NCBI RefSeq assembly: GCF_037976825.1
Contig: NZ_CP150269.1
Coordinates: forward strand, 3,795,501-3,859,500
Length of the DNA: 64,000 nucleotides
Source: Paenibacillus sp. FSL K6-1330
GTDB taxonomy: Bacteria; Bacillota; Bacilli; Paenibacillales; Paenibacillaceae
Direction: 5' to 3'
Positions 8,402-19,068 of this stretch are shown one piece after another; the stretch's first letter is position 1; each line of letters starts with the position of its first letter. The notes beneath the pieces were generated by a model. It ran no database searches. It was given only the letters and a program-made list of their open reading frames with translations, and was not told the DNA's origin. Position numbers and translations under genes: made by a program.

Positions 8402-8490
8402 TCCACCCGTTAGCTTAATGAACTAGAGCAGTGAAATGTAGTTAAATGCTTGCTTAATCGGTAATCGGACCATGTTCTTGTCCCTCGACA
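8402..8490. repeat. Long-form structured repeat, internally deleted copy 6
   Basis: It keeps the core CACCCGTTAGCTTAATGAA and the dyad, then jumps from ATCGGACCATGTTCTTGTCC directly to CTCGACA. It therefore has one GTTCTTGTCC arm instead of four and no terminator-like hairpin, exactly as expected from recombination between the first and last direct CATGTTCTTGTCC arms. Confidence 0.8.
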
Positions 8491-8628
8491 CTCAAAGTGT
8501 CACAATTGACATGTCTTCTACTTTTTTAATACGTAATTACGCTTGGCGATCAAACTTTAATTACATGGATATACACAATCTATCTGTAGAACCATTGCTT
8601 GCTAAAAGAAAAGCAGGATCAAAACGTA

Positions 8629-8663
8629 ATAAAACACCGCCAGTAATACTGACGGTGTTTTGG
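8629..8663 (-). terminator. Intrinsic terminator of rph
   Basis: The inverted repeat AAAACACCGcCAGT / ACTGaCGGTGTTTT lies about 50 bp beyond the rph stop on the minus strand, followed there by TTTTATTACG. It closes the rph transcription unit and separates it from the repeat-rich region. Confidence 0.8.
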
Positions 8664-8709
8664 TGTCTAAAACTTAAAAACGGCTTTCCAGTATCCCAAC
8701 TTCTTAACA

Positions 8710-11328
<2,619 letters not shown>

Positions 11329-11459
11329 TCAATATCTCTCCTAACCATTAAATTGATATAAAAACATTTGACAAGAGTTTACCAATGCAGTAATTGGCCA
11401 GTTGATGCTGTAACGTTGGAGGGATTATCACGACGATTGTATGGGATGATCCAGCAGTT

Positions 11460-11675
11460 GAAAGTGTCGTTATGAGCGATGGTTTTTTAGATCAACTGGG
11501 ACCGGCGGATAAGGCCGGCGGGATAGACGGTGACGGTCCATTTATCATCTTCAGATCGGTGTCGAAGTATTATGAGTTTCGGAATGGCATTATTGACAAC
11601 GGTGCTGTCCAGAATAACCATGATCATGGCGCCCAAAATTTGCAGAATCATGAGAGCAGCTTATCGCGGCCGACG
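11460..11675 (-). pseudogene. MFS drug-efflux (DHA2 type) N-terminal remnant
   Basis: Reading the minus strand from about 11658 gives MILQILGAMIMVILDSTVVN and then AIPKL, which matches the first transmembrane helix and motif D1 region of EmrB/QacA-type exporters (LDxTxVNVAIP). After a frameshift the WTVTVY block of helix 2 is still readable, then the frame ends near 11470. Only about 65 residues of an expected 450 or more survive. Its position between helD and rph suggests a lost efflux component of the same resistance cluster. Confidence 0.65.
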
Positions 11676-11689
11676 TCATCCCCGATCCG

Positions 11690-14095
11690 TTAACAGGGTG
11701 CTTTCTCGTACAAATTCGCAGGCAATGCCTGCACGAACGGCGACCAATCGCCCGTCGTGTAAAGATGAAGCCGGTGCATGGCCCGCGTACAAGCCGTATA
11801 AAGAAGCTTGCGTTCGTTGTCCCGGCCGTAAGCTTCGGGCGAAGCATCATAGACCAAGACTGCATCGAACTCGACACCCTTGGCGAGATACACAGGAATG
11901 ATCATCACTCCTTTTTCAAAGCCCGGCGTCTCCTTCGTAATGAGCTGCAGAGCTTCACCTCCATGAATCCGTAACGATTCATAGGCCTCCCGGCTTTCGG
12001 CTGCGGTCTTCGTAATGACGGCAATGGAATCGAAGCCCTCGTCCGTTAGCGCCGCGATGTCTGCCAGAATTTGCGAATCACGATTCTCACCGCCGTCCAG
12101 TCTCGTCAGAAGGGGCTTTGGGCCACCCCTTTCAAACGGTGCAATGTCTTCCCCGCCCGGAAGCATCGATTTCGTAAATTCAACAATCTCCTTGGTTGAA
12201 CGATAACTACGTACAAGGCGGACAAGGCGTGTTTCGGTTTCACCGAAAAGGCAGACCAGTGGCGAATCGGCTGCGTCCAAACTTGTAGACTGCATATAAA
12301 TCGCTTGCCCGAAATCGCCGAGCACCGTCATCCGGGCACGGGGAAACAGCTTTTTTAGATATTCATATTGAAACGCCGAATAATCCTGTCCCTCGTCAAC
12401 GAAGACATGCCGGATTTCCGTGTTCGTCCGGACGCCTTCGATCAGTTCTCTTAAATACAAATACGGAGTCGCATCCTCGTGGAGCAACTCGCTTCGGAGC
12501 AGCGCTTCCTTGGTTTGCTCGCATATTTCAGCCCACAGCGGAGGGACGTCGGCCCCGTTCGTTTTCTCCCGATAAGGGGCTTCGCCCTCAAATAGTTGCC
12601 CATATAAACTCTTGATATCGACGAACGAGAATTTCTTTACGTTTTTCCTAAGGGCTTTAAAGCCTTCTTTCACGATCCTTCGGCGAAGCAGCTCTTCCTC
12701 CTTAAGGCCGAAGTCAAAGTCGCCTTCATCTCCCCGGCGTTCGTTCTCACGAGTGGCGTATTTTTCTGCAATTTCGAATACTTCCTTCTCTTTATGCAGC
12801 ATTTCGAAAGCCTCCACGTACTGCTCGGTGTCAAGATAATTCAACTCTTCCTGTACCCAAGGAGCTTCTCGTTCCGCGCGTTCCAGCGAAGCAAGTTCAT
12901 TCAGCAGCCATTCCTGCAAAAGTAGGACACGATTGAACAACGGCAGGGAGTGGTCATGGCCGTAAAACTCCGCCTTCATTCGCTCCGCGGTAATCAAATC
13001 GCGGTCCCGAAACCGAATACCGTTGAACCGCATGCCTTCCCGTCCCAACCACATTGCATAGTTTTGCAGGGCTTGCAGGAAAGCCTCGGATGCTTTATAC
13101 CCGATCCCCTGAAGGCGAGCCTCGTACCCCGGCGCTCCTTGCGAGGTCAGCACATATTCGATCTGGTCAAAAGGATCCTCCGGCCGCAGCGAGGAGCCGA
13201 GCCAATAATCGAGATATTCCTGAAATGTCGTCTGCTGCATATTCTCTTCGCCGAGCTCCGGAAGGACGGTGGAGATATAACCGGCAAACATCGGATTCGG
13301 CGAGAAAAGAACGATCTGATCGGCCTTGATCGTCTGGCGGTGTTTGTACAGCAAGTACGCCACTCGCTGCAACGCCGCGGAAGTCTTGCCGCTACCGGCT
13401 GCCCCCTGCACGATAAGCATCCGGCTGCTGTCGTCGCGGATGATGGCGTTTTGTTCCTTCTGGATGGTTGCCACGATGCTCTTCATTTGCGAATTTGCGC
13501 CTTTGCCGAGCACCTGCTGCAGCATTTCGTCTCCGATCGTTTCGCTCGTGTCAAACATGTTGCGGATTTGCCCGTTTTGAATCTGAAATTGCCGCTTGAG
13601 CTCCATCACCCCTTCGAATCGTCCGGACAGCGTGACATAAGACGCCGGGCCGGGGGGGTAGTCGTAGTACAGGCTCGCGATTGGCGTGCGCCAGTCATAA
13701 ATCAGAAAGCTCAATCCGTCTTCGTCGACGAAGGAAGAGACGCCGATATAAATCTGCTCGCTGAAGTCCAGACCATCCTCCTTAAAGTCGAAGCGTCCGA
13801 AATAAGGAGACGGGAGCAGACGGTTCATGCTTTTCCATTGCTCCGTCAGCAGCTTGTGTCGGCGCTCCCGTTCGGCCAATAACGCGGACTGCTGGTTAAT
13901 CGTGTAGTAAGTCTCTTCGAAATCTCCGCCCGTGCTTGTGTTAATCGTAAGATCTTCCCAAAACCGCTTCCGGATGTCTGAAGCCTGATCACGCAGCCCC
14001 TCAACATCCGGCTCCAGTTCGGCGATTCTCGCCTGCAGCTTGTTCCGGACCTGTTCCAGCCGCTCCTGTTCCTCCTGCCAATCCTTCGCCTCCAT
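11690..14095 (-). CDS. helD: HelD-type RNA polymerase-recycling ATPase (UvrD/Rep-like)
   Basis: 801 residues, similar in length to Bacillus HelD. An N-terminal coiled coil (about 1-90, KDWQEEQERLEQVRNKL), which in the family enters the RNA polymerase secondary channel, precedes a superfamily 1 ATPase. Visible are the Q-motif IQKEQN (211-216), Walker A GAAGSGKT (231-238), Walker B VFVDEGQD, motif IV-like LVRSYRST and motif VI YTACTRAMHRLHLY. The protein dissociates stalled RNA polymerase from nucleic acid. Some relatives (HelR) also displace rifamycin from polymerase. The neighbouring rph makes that role plausible, though it is inferred. Confidence 0.85.
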   Translation of the reverse strand: MEAKDWQEEQERLEQVRNKLQARIAELEPDVEGLRDQASDIRKRFWEDLTINTSTGGDFEETYYTINQQSALLAERERRHKLLTEQWKSMNRLLPSPYFGRFDFKEDGLDFSEQIYIGVSSFVDEDGLSFLIYDWRTPIASLYYDYPPGPASYVTLSGRFEGVMELKRQFQIQNGQIRNMFDTSETIGDEMLQQVLGKGANSQMKSIVATIQKEQNAIIRDDSSRMLIVQGAAGSGKTSAALQRVAYLLYKHRQTIKADQIVLFSPNPMFAGYISTVLPELGEENMQQTTFQEYLDYWLGSSLRPEDPFDQIEYVLTSQGAPGYEARLQGIGYKASEAFLQALQNYAMWLGREGMRFNGIRFRDRDLITAERMKAEFYGHDHSLPLFNRVLLLQEWLLNELASLERAEREAPWVQEELNYLDTEQYVEAFEMLHKEKEVFEIAEKYATRENERRGDEGDFDFGLKEEELLRRRIVKEGFKALRKNVKKFSFVDIKSLYGQLFEGEAPYREKTNGADVPPLWAEICEQTKEALLRSELLHEDATPYLYLRELIEGVRTNTEIRHVFVDEGQDYSAFQYEYLKKLFPRARMTVLGDFGQAIYMQSTSLDAADSPLVCLFGETETRLVRLVRSYRSTKEIVEFTKSMLPGGEDIAPFERGGPKPLLTRLDGGENRDSQILADIAALTDEGFDSIAVITKTAAESREAYESLRIHGGEALQLITKETPGFEKGVMIIPVYLAKGVEFDAVLVYDASPEAYGRDNERKLLYTACTRAMHRLHLYTTGDWSPFVQALPANLYEKAPC

Positions 14096-14148
14096 TTCCC
14101 CTCAACACACTCCTTTTTCCGTTTTTTTTTGGGGGTAAAAAAGATTAT

Positions 14149-14177
14149 TGACAAATCAAAATTCCAGATGTACAATT
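14149..14177 (+). promoter_or_regulatory. Consensus sigma-A promoter facing away from helD
   Basis: TTGACA at 14149-14154, a 17-bp spacer and TACAAT at 14172-14177 form a near-perfect plus-strand promoter. No plus-strand gene with a ribosome binding site follows before the terminator at 14337. It may drive a short non-coding transcript. Confidence 0.6.
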
Positions 14178-14183
14178 AAAGTA

Positions 14184-14375
14184 GGGATAAAATATATTGT
14201 TGTACACATTTTGATTGTCAATGACGCTAATGATTGTATCATAGCGTTAATTTGCATTCAATTGTTTTTTTGTTGTTACTGTTCGGCAGCGTTGAACACT
14301 GGCCCTGATTGTGGACAGTTTCAACAAAACACCGCTGAAAAGGAGCAATTGTCACTCGACAACTGCTCCTTTTTA
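14184..14375 (+). ncRNA. Possible small RNA (promoter plus terminator, no ORF)
   Basis: The predicted transcript would start about 7 nt after the TACAAT box and end in the T-run of the hairpin at 14337-14375, about 190 nt in all. I see no ribosome-bound reading frame inside. It lies antisense to the helD leader. Known RNA families are not recognised. The call rests only on promoter and terminator geometry. Confidence 0.35.
14337..14375 (+). terminator. Strong intrinsic terminator, probably bidirectional
   Basis: AAAAGGAGCA..TGTC / GACA..TGCTCCTTTT forms a long stem with a four-base loop and is followed by TTTTTATAT on the plus strand. On the minus strand it also ends in TTTT and could close the unit ending at 14466. 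Confidence 0.8.
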
Positions 14376-14465
14376 TATCTAAGCTTTAAAGAGAGATATA
14401 CCGTTCTAACTAAACCTTTTACTCGACATATCCACTACCAGATTCTGCAACATTCCCAATATTTT

Positions 14466-14804
14466 CTACCGCAATGTAATATGTGCTGGCGGCACATTTG
14501 TCCAGGTCACTGTCCCAGTCGTATTTACATAGTTGCCGTAAAGAATCTTAGACCCACTCTCTGATGCTCTTAATGTATACATCATGCTTGCAGTTTCTGT
14601 ACCAGTGGACGGGTACTGGTAAACTCTCAAATTCACAGAGCCGTATGAGTAATGATTAAAGGTGTCACTAGTGATGATAGTGTTCGGATTAGGTAAGAGA
14701 TTGTAATAAGCAAAATATCCCTTTGCCGCAAATGGAGCGACAGTTTGTGAGGAATTGTGCTCCGTGATACTTCCAGTAACTACTACCCCACCCTCATCAT
14801 TCAC
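14466..14804 (-). CDS. Hypothetical protein, possible secreted beta-rich domain
   Basis: 112 residues from a GTG start at 14804 with an AGGAG site 5 nt upstream. The frame is also open about 15 codons further upstream (LISYADPVAGVTV) to a stop, but no good start is present there. Thr, Ser, Tyr and Asn are abundant and no membrane segment is seen. The composition resembles structural or exosporium-type proteins, but no family is recognised. It lies about 70 bp downstream of glcF on the same strand. It may be an N-terminally truncated gene. Confidence 0.5.
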   Translation of the reverse strand: MNDEGGVVVTGSITEHNSSQTVAPFAAKGYFAYYNLLPNPNTIITSDTFNHYSYGSVNLRVYQYPSTGTETASMMYTLRASESGSKILYGNYVNTTGTVTWTNVPPAHITLR

Positions 14805-14876
14805 TGTTACTCCTGCAACCGGATCAGCATATGAAATTAATATATCTCCACATTTTTAGAGTTTAGAAGAATCGGT

Positions 14877-16271
14877 TCAAATTAATCGTTCATATAAAAA
14901 ATCCACCACATGCTGCACTTCCATCTTATCGGTGTTGCTGTGCTTTTCTAAGCCCAACTTCATCTGCAGCAAACAGCCCGGATTGCTGGTCAACAGGTAT
15001 CGCGCCCCGGTAGCATTAACGTTCTCCATCTTATGCTCCAGGATTTGACCTGCCATTTCCGGCTGCATCACATTGTAGATGCCGGCCGACCCGCAGCAGC
15101 GATCCGCCTCTTTCATCTCTTCGAAGATCACATTGCCCACCTGACGGATGAGCTGCCTCGGGGCCGCACCGCTACGCATGACGTTTCGCAAATGACACGA
15201 ATCCTGATAAGTTACCACGATAGGTTCGCGGACTGACACCGATGATTCGGCAAAGGATGGAAGCCTTCCGTATTCCAGCAACAGCTTGCTGATATCCAAC
15301 ACCCTGCTTGCAAACCAAGTCGCTTGTTCTTTCCAAACCGCATCCTCGTGCAGCAGATGATCATATTCGATCAGCAAGGCGCCGCAGCCGCCGGCATTGG
15401 AAACAATGTAGTCCACATTCATTTCCTTGAATACCTTGACATTCGTTCTTGCCAAATCTCTGGCCAGTTCCATTTCTCCACTGTGGGCATGCAGCGCTCC
15501 GCAACAGACCTGCTCGGGAGGAATGACAACCTCAAACCCTGCTTCGGACAGCAGTTTAACGGAATTGCAATTCGTCTCGGCAAACATCACATCCATAATG
15601 CAGCCTCGGAACAATGCGACACGGGCTATTGGCGTGCCTTTGGCCGGATACACGGTCCCAAGCTTCTCCACGACTCCATGTACGCCAGCGTCAGGCAAAA
15701 TGCTCTCCATTTGTTGCAAGTGGCGGGGAAACAGCTTCATCATGCCGGTTTCTCTTGCAACGCGTCGCAATCCGGATTTCTGATAAAATTTCATCGCTCC
15801 GCCAAGTACCTTCAAACGGTTGCGATGCGGGAATATGCCTTTAAAAAACAGCTTGCGCATTCCTTTGACCGGGAGCGAGTGGTTCGGATGATCCTCGATC
15901 GCATCCCTGGCCTTCTCAATCAGTTGACCGTATTTCACATCAGCCGGACATACCGGTTCGCATGCCCTGCAGCCGAGGCAGTGATTCATCTGGTCTCGGA
16001 ACATGCCATCAGGCTCCATCAGTCCGTCAACAACGGCCTTCATTAAAGCGATGCGCCCGCGCGGCGACTCCGGCTCCACGCCGCTTTCCCTGAAAGTAGG
16101 GCATGCCGGCAGGCAAAAACCGCAGCGCATGCAGTTGGTCAATTGATCGTAATCCAGTTTTTCTAGCAAGGTGCGGGCCAAAGGATTGGCGTGATCGATT
16201 TTCGGTTTCTTGTCCAAGCTTGCTTGAGCCTTCGGCTGCAAATTGATTTGCGTGTTGGTTTGACTAGCCAT
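14877..16271 (-). CDS. glcF: Glycolate oxidase iron-sulfur subunit-like (GlcF)
   Basis: 464 residues. Two 4Fe-4S ferredoxin-type clusters are visible: Cys47, 50, 53, 57 (CMRCGFCLPACP) and Cys98, 101, 104, 108 (CLGCRACEPVCP). Two C-terminal cysteine-rich CCG domains follow (VCCGALHAHSGE, ADRCCGSAG). It should accept electrons from the FAD subunit encoded just upstream and pass them to the respiratory chain. It overlaps glcD by 8 bp, so the two are translationally coupled. The exact 2-hydroxyacid substrate is not certain, and the yhf genes upstream might supply it. Confidence 0.85.
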   Translation of the reverse strand: MASQTNTQINLQPKAQASLDKKPKIDHANPLARTLLEKLDYDQLTNCMRCGFCLPACPTFRESGVEPESPRGRIALMKAVVDGLMEPDGMFRDQMNHCLGCRACEPVCPADVKYGQLIEKARDAIEDHPNHSLPVKGMRKLFFKGIFPHRNRLKVLGGAMKFYQKSGLRRVARETGMMKLFPRHLQQMESILPDAGVHGVVEKLGTVYPAKGTPIARVALFRGCIMDVMFAETNCNSVKLLSEAGFEVVIPPEQVCCGALHAHSGEMELARDLARTNVKVFKEMNVDYIVSNAGGCGALLIEYDHLLHEDAVWKEQATWFASRVLDISKLLLEYGRLPSFAESSVSVREPIVVTYQDSCHLRNVMRSGAAPRQLIRQVGNVIFEEMKEADRCCGSAGIYNVMQPEMAGQILEHKMENVNATGARYLLTSNPGCLLQMKLGLEKHSNTDKMEVQHVVDFLYERLI

Positions 16272-17679
16272 GATGGATAATCACCCTTTTCTTGGTTTCC
16301 TTGGCAAACATTTTGCCCGGGTTTAATATGTTGTCAGGATCAAACGCCTTTTTGATCCCCTTCATGACCTCGACGCCGGAAGCGCCGATTTTCCATTCAA
16401 GGAACGGGGCTTTCACCACGCCCACGCCATGCTCGCCGGTTATGGTTCCGCCTAACTCAAGAGCGGCAGCGAAAATTTCCTCAAAAGCTTGCTCCACTCG
16501 ATGAATCTCTTCTGCATCCCTCGCATCCGTCGTCGCCGTCGGGTGCAGATTTCCGTCGCCAGCATGACCAAAGGTAGCGATGGTGACATTGTATTTTTGG
16601 GCAATCTCCTTGATCCGCCGTACCATGTCGGCAATTTTGGAGCGGGGAACGGTAGCGTCCTCTAAAATCGTGGTCGGTCGCAGCCTTGCCAGCGCCGTAA
16701 ACGCGCTTCTTCTTGCCGTCAGCAACCGCTCAGCTTCCTCTCGGTCAGCGGCAACCTGAATCGAGTCTGCCTGCTCCCGTTCGCATATTCGGCGGATCAT
16801 CTCAATATCTCTTGCCACGGTTTCGGGATCGCCGTCTTGTTCGATTAGCAGAATCGCTTCCATATCCAGAGGTAGCCCTAGCTTGGCAAAATCGTCAACA
16901 ACGCGTATGGTCGGATTGTCCATGAACTCCAGCGTCGCCGGAATGATCCGAGATTCGATAATCGCGGATACGGTGCGAGCAGCTCCATACAGGTCGCGAA
17001 ACATGGCAAGCATGGTCATTTTGGATTTAGGCGGAGGAATCAGCTTGAGCGTCGCCTCCGTTATAATCGCCAGCGTCCCTTCGGATCCGACCAGCAGCTT
17101 GGTCAGATCGTACCCGGCCACGTCTTTCATCAGCTTTCCGCCAGTGCGGATGATCTCTCCGTTCGCTAGCACGGCCTCCAGTCCGATCACGTAATCCTTG
17201 GTCGTACCGTATTTCAAACCTCGAAGACCGCCGGAGCATTCCGCGATATTGCCGCCGATCGTCGAAATGCGCATGCTGCTTGGATCCGGGGGATAGAACA
17301 AGCCCAAGGATTCGATATGGTTAATAAAGTCCGCGGTAATGATGCCCGGTTGAACCCTGGCGACCAGATTGTCCGTATCCAGTTCAAGCAGCCGGTTCAT
17401 CCGATGCATGACCATGACGACCCCGCCCTGAACCGGGACGGTGCCGCCGCATAAATTGGAACCGGATCCCCTGGAAATCAAGGGGACTTTATAGGCGGAT
17501 AACACCTTCATGATGGCGGAAACTTGTTCCGTGCTTTTAGGATAGATCACAGCATCCGGGATTGCCTGCAGCATTGGTGTACCGTCATACGAATGGGTAA
17601 TTCGGGCTTCCTTATCTTCCCGGAAGTGGGCATCGCCGACGATTGCTCGCAACTGCGCGGCGAGAGCCGAGTCTAACAT
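16264..17679 (-). CDS. glcD: FAD-linked 2-hydroxyacid oxidase/dehydrogenase (GlcD)
   Basis: 471 residues. An N-terminal FAD_binding_4 domain (about 38-176, with PLISRGSGSNLCGG and DPSSMRISTIGGNIAE) and a C-terminal FAD-oxidase domain (FGHAGDGNLHP, GEHGVGVVK) are clear. The family oxidises glycolate, D-lactate or related 2-hydroxyacids. A GGGAGGG site lies 9 nt before the ATG. No GlcE-type third subunit is present, so this is the two-gene form common in Firmicutes. It follows yhfW by 194 bp on the same strand. Confidence 0.85.
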   Translation of the reverse strand: MLDSALAAQLRAIVGDAHFREDKEARITHSYDGTPMLQAIPDAVIYPKSTEQVSAIMKVLSAYKVPLISRGSGSNLCGGTVPVQGGVVMVMHRMNRLLELDTDNLVARVQPGIITADFINHIESLGLFYPPDPSSMRISTIGGNIAECSGGLRGLKYGTTKDYVIGLEAVLANGEIIRTGGKLMKDVAGYDLTKLLVGSEGTLAIITEATLKLIPPPKSKMTMLAMFRDLYGAARTVSAIIESRIIPATLEFMDNPTIRVVDDFAKLGLPLDMEAILLIEQDGDPETVARDIEMIRRICEREQADSIQVAADREEAERLLTARRSAFTALARLRPTTILEDATVPRSKIADMVRRIKEIAQKYNVTIATFGHAGDGNLHPTATTDARDAEEIHRVEQAFEEIFAAALELGGTITGEHGVGVVKAPFLEWKIGASGVEVMKGIKKAFDPDNILNPGKMFAKETKKRVIIHHG

Positions 17680-17873
17680 ATTAACGTTCCCTCCCTTTTG
17701 TTATCCAGCCGGCTGCCTTTCTTTAGAGCATCGCATCGTTGCGATGTCAGAAAGGACCCCGCAACCATCGTAGGGTCCTTTCATGGCAACCTTATAGCCG
17801 GAAACGAGTTTACCGGTTGTTTTTCTTTCCAGTCGTATTTCATGTTTCTTAGAAAATCAAATCAGAGCGAAGC
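17680..17873 (-). promoter_or_regulatory. Structured leader between yhfW and glcD
   Basis: On the minus strand three hairpins follow each other: CCGGtAAAC/GTTTcCGG, AAAGGACCC/GGGTCCTTT (17749-17781) and GCATCG/CGATGC. The middle stem resembles a terminator but lacks a clean T-run. I could not match the segment to a riboswitch class. It may separate or modulate expression of glcDF relative to the yhf genes. Confidence 0.4.
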
Positions 17874-19067
17874 TTAGCGTTTTAGGATCAACGACAAGAA
17901 GCTGGTTCCGTACTCGGGAGCTCCGATGCCGGCATATTCCGCCATCGTGGCTGCAATATCCGCCATCGTGCTTCGTTCGCCGATGAATACCGGATTAATT
18001 TGCTTGCCGACGATCAGTATCGGTGTCTGCTCCCGCGTATGATTGGAGTGACCGATGGTCGGATCATTGCCGTGATCGGCCGTGATGATGAGCATATCTG
18101 CATCTCCCATCTCAGGTATGAAGCTATCCAGGAACCGGTCCGAAACTTCGAGCACTTCCTTATACCAGAGGCAGTCCTCCTTGTGGCCGGCAAGATCGGT
18201 CTCCTGGACGTTCACCAGGAATATGGCATTTTGTTCAGCCTCCAGATACTTCCGGCGGTAGGTTGCCAGGACATCTTTCGTCTCTACAACTGGATCATTG
18301 AACCCGCCCGCCTGAATGACATCCGCCGTTTTTCCAATGCGATATACAGGCAGCCCGCTTCTTTCCGCCATATAAGCGAATTGTTTCTCGAATTCGACCC
18401 CATAGCCGAGATGCACCACTTGGTAGCCTTCGCCGTAAACGTTGGCCTTTGGTGCGTCCACTCCCCATTGGCCCGGGTGTTTTTCCATGACGACCGATAA
18501 AATTGTATCGATATCCGTCTTTGTATTGCCGAATACGATCACCCGGCTTGTATCCACATGAGCGCGGACGACTTTTCCGATCCTCACGACTTCATCAAAA
18601 GGCAGTTTATTCAAATCTCCGACGACATTGATGATGTTGCCGAGCTGCGATTCCAGGTTGTCGCCTACAACGACGGCGCCTTCCACAAGCAGAACCGTTG
18701 CGCCCGTAACTGGGATTTCCACTCGATATCCGGCTGCCTCAAGAGCAGACCTGAGCATTGGCCCGATCTCTGACATTAGGCGTTGGGCCGGCATACCGGG
18801 CTTGCTTCCCATCAGCTCCTGATGCCCCATGAAGGTATCGGCCCCGTAATGTGCCAGATTGCTGCGGCCATATGCCCCAAGGGGCTCACCTACACCGTCC
18901 ACCAGCTTGCCAAGCCCTAATCGGTACAGGACCGGAATCTGAAGCGGCACTGTTTCCCGAATATGATTATACGTATGGGCATCCACATCCTCGGGCTTAA
19001 GTGTCAGGCAATCCTCCATAGCGCCAATACCGAATCCATCGAGTACAAGCAAGGTGAGTTTTCCCAT
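17874..19067 (-). CDS. yhfW: Phosphopentomutase-like metalloenzyme (YhfW)
   Basis: 397 residues of the alkaline-phosphatase superfamily. Metal ligands and the nucleophile region are readable: Asp10 in LLVLDGFG, Thr78 in ADTFMGHQE, D331-H332-G-N in ITADHGND and His340 in TIGHSNHTREQTP. The family includes DeoB, which interconverts ribose 1- and 5-phosphates. YhfW is a separate branch within yhf operons and its true substrate is unknown. It ends the yhf gene run, with its start 1 bp from the yhfX stop. A nearby nucleoside-phosphorylase gene would support DeoB but is absent. Confidence 0.85.
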   Translation of the reverse strand: MGKLTLLVLDGFGIGAMEDCLTLKPEDVDAHTYNHIRETVPLQIPVLYRLGLGKLVDGVGEPLGAYGRSNLAHYGADTFMGHQELMGSKPGMPAQRLMSEIGPMLRSALEAAGYRVEIPVTGATVLLVEGAVVVGDNLESQLGNIINVVGDLNKLPFDEVVRIGKVVRAHVDTSRVIVFGNTKTDIDTILSVVMEKHPGQWGVDAPKANVYGEGYQVVHLGYGVEFEKQFAYMAERSGLPVYRIGKTADVIQAGGFNDPVVETKDVLATYRRKYLEAEQNAIFLVNVQETDLAGHKEDCLWYKEVLEVSDRFLDSFIPEMGDADMLIITADHGNDPTIGHSNHTREQTPILIVGKQINPVFIGERSTMADIAATMAEYAGIGAPEYGTSFLSLILKR

Positions 19068-19068
19068 A

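Noticed and set aside
11329..11460. Rifamycin-associated element (RAE) upstream of rph
   Set aside because: No clear palindromic element shared by the rph and helD upstream regions was found, and I cannot verify the consensus without a search.
12950..13882. 310-codon plus-strand frame opposite helD
   Set aside because: It lies wholly antisense to a well-supported gene with all HelD motifs, has no ribosome binding site, and its composition is that of a G+C-rich shadow frame.
15324..16046. 240-codon plus-strand frame opposite glcF
   Set aside because: Antisense to the Fe-S subunit with conserved cysteines; no family features or start signals.
17680..17873. Known riboswitch upstream of glcD
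   Set aside because: I compared it with the consensus of c-di-GMP, SAM, ZTP, T-box and fluoride motifs from memory and none fits.
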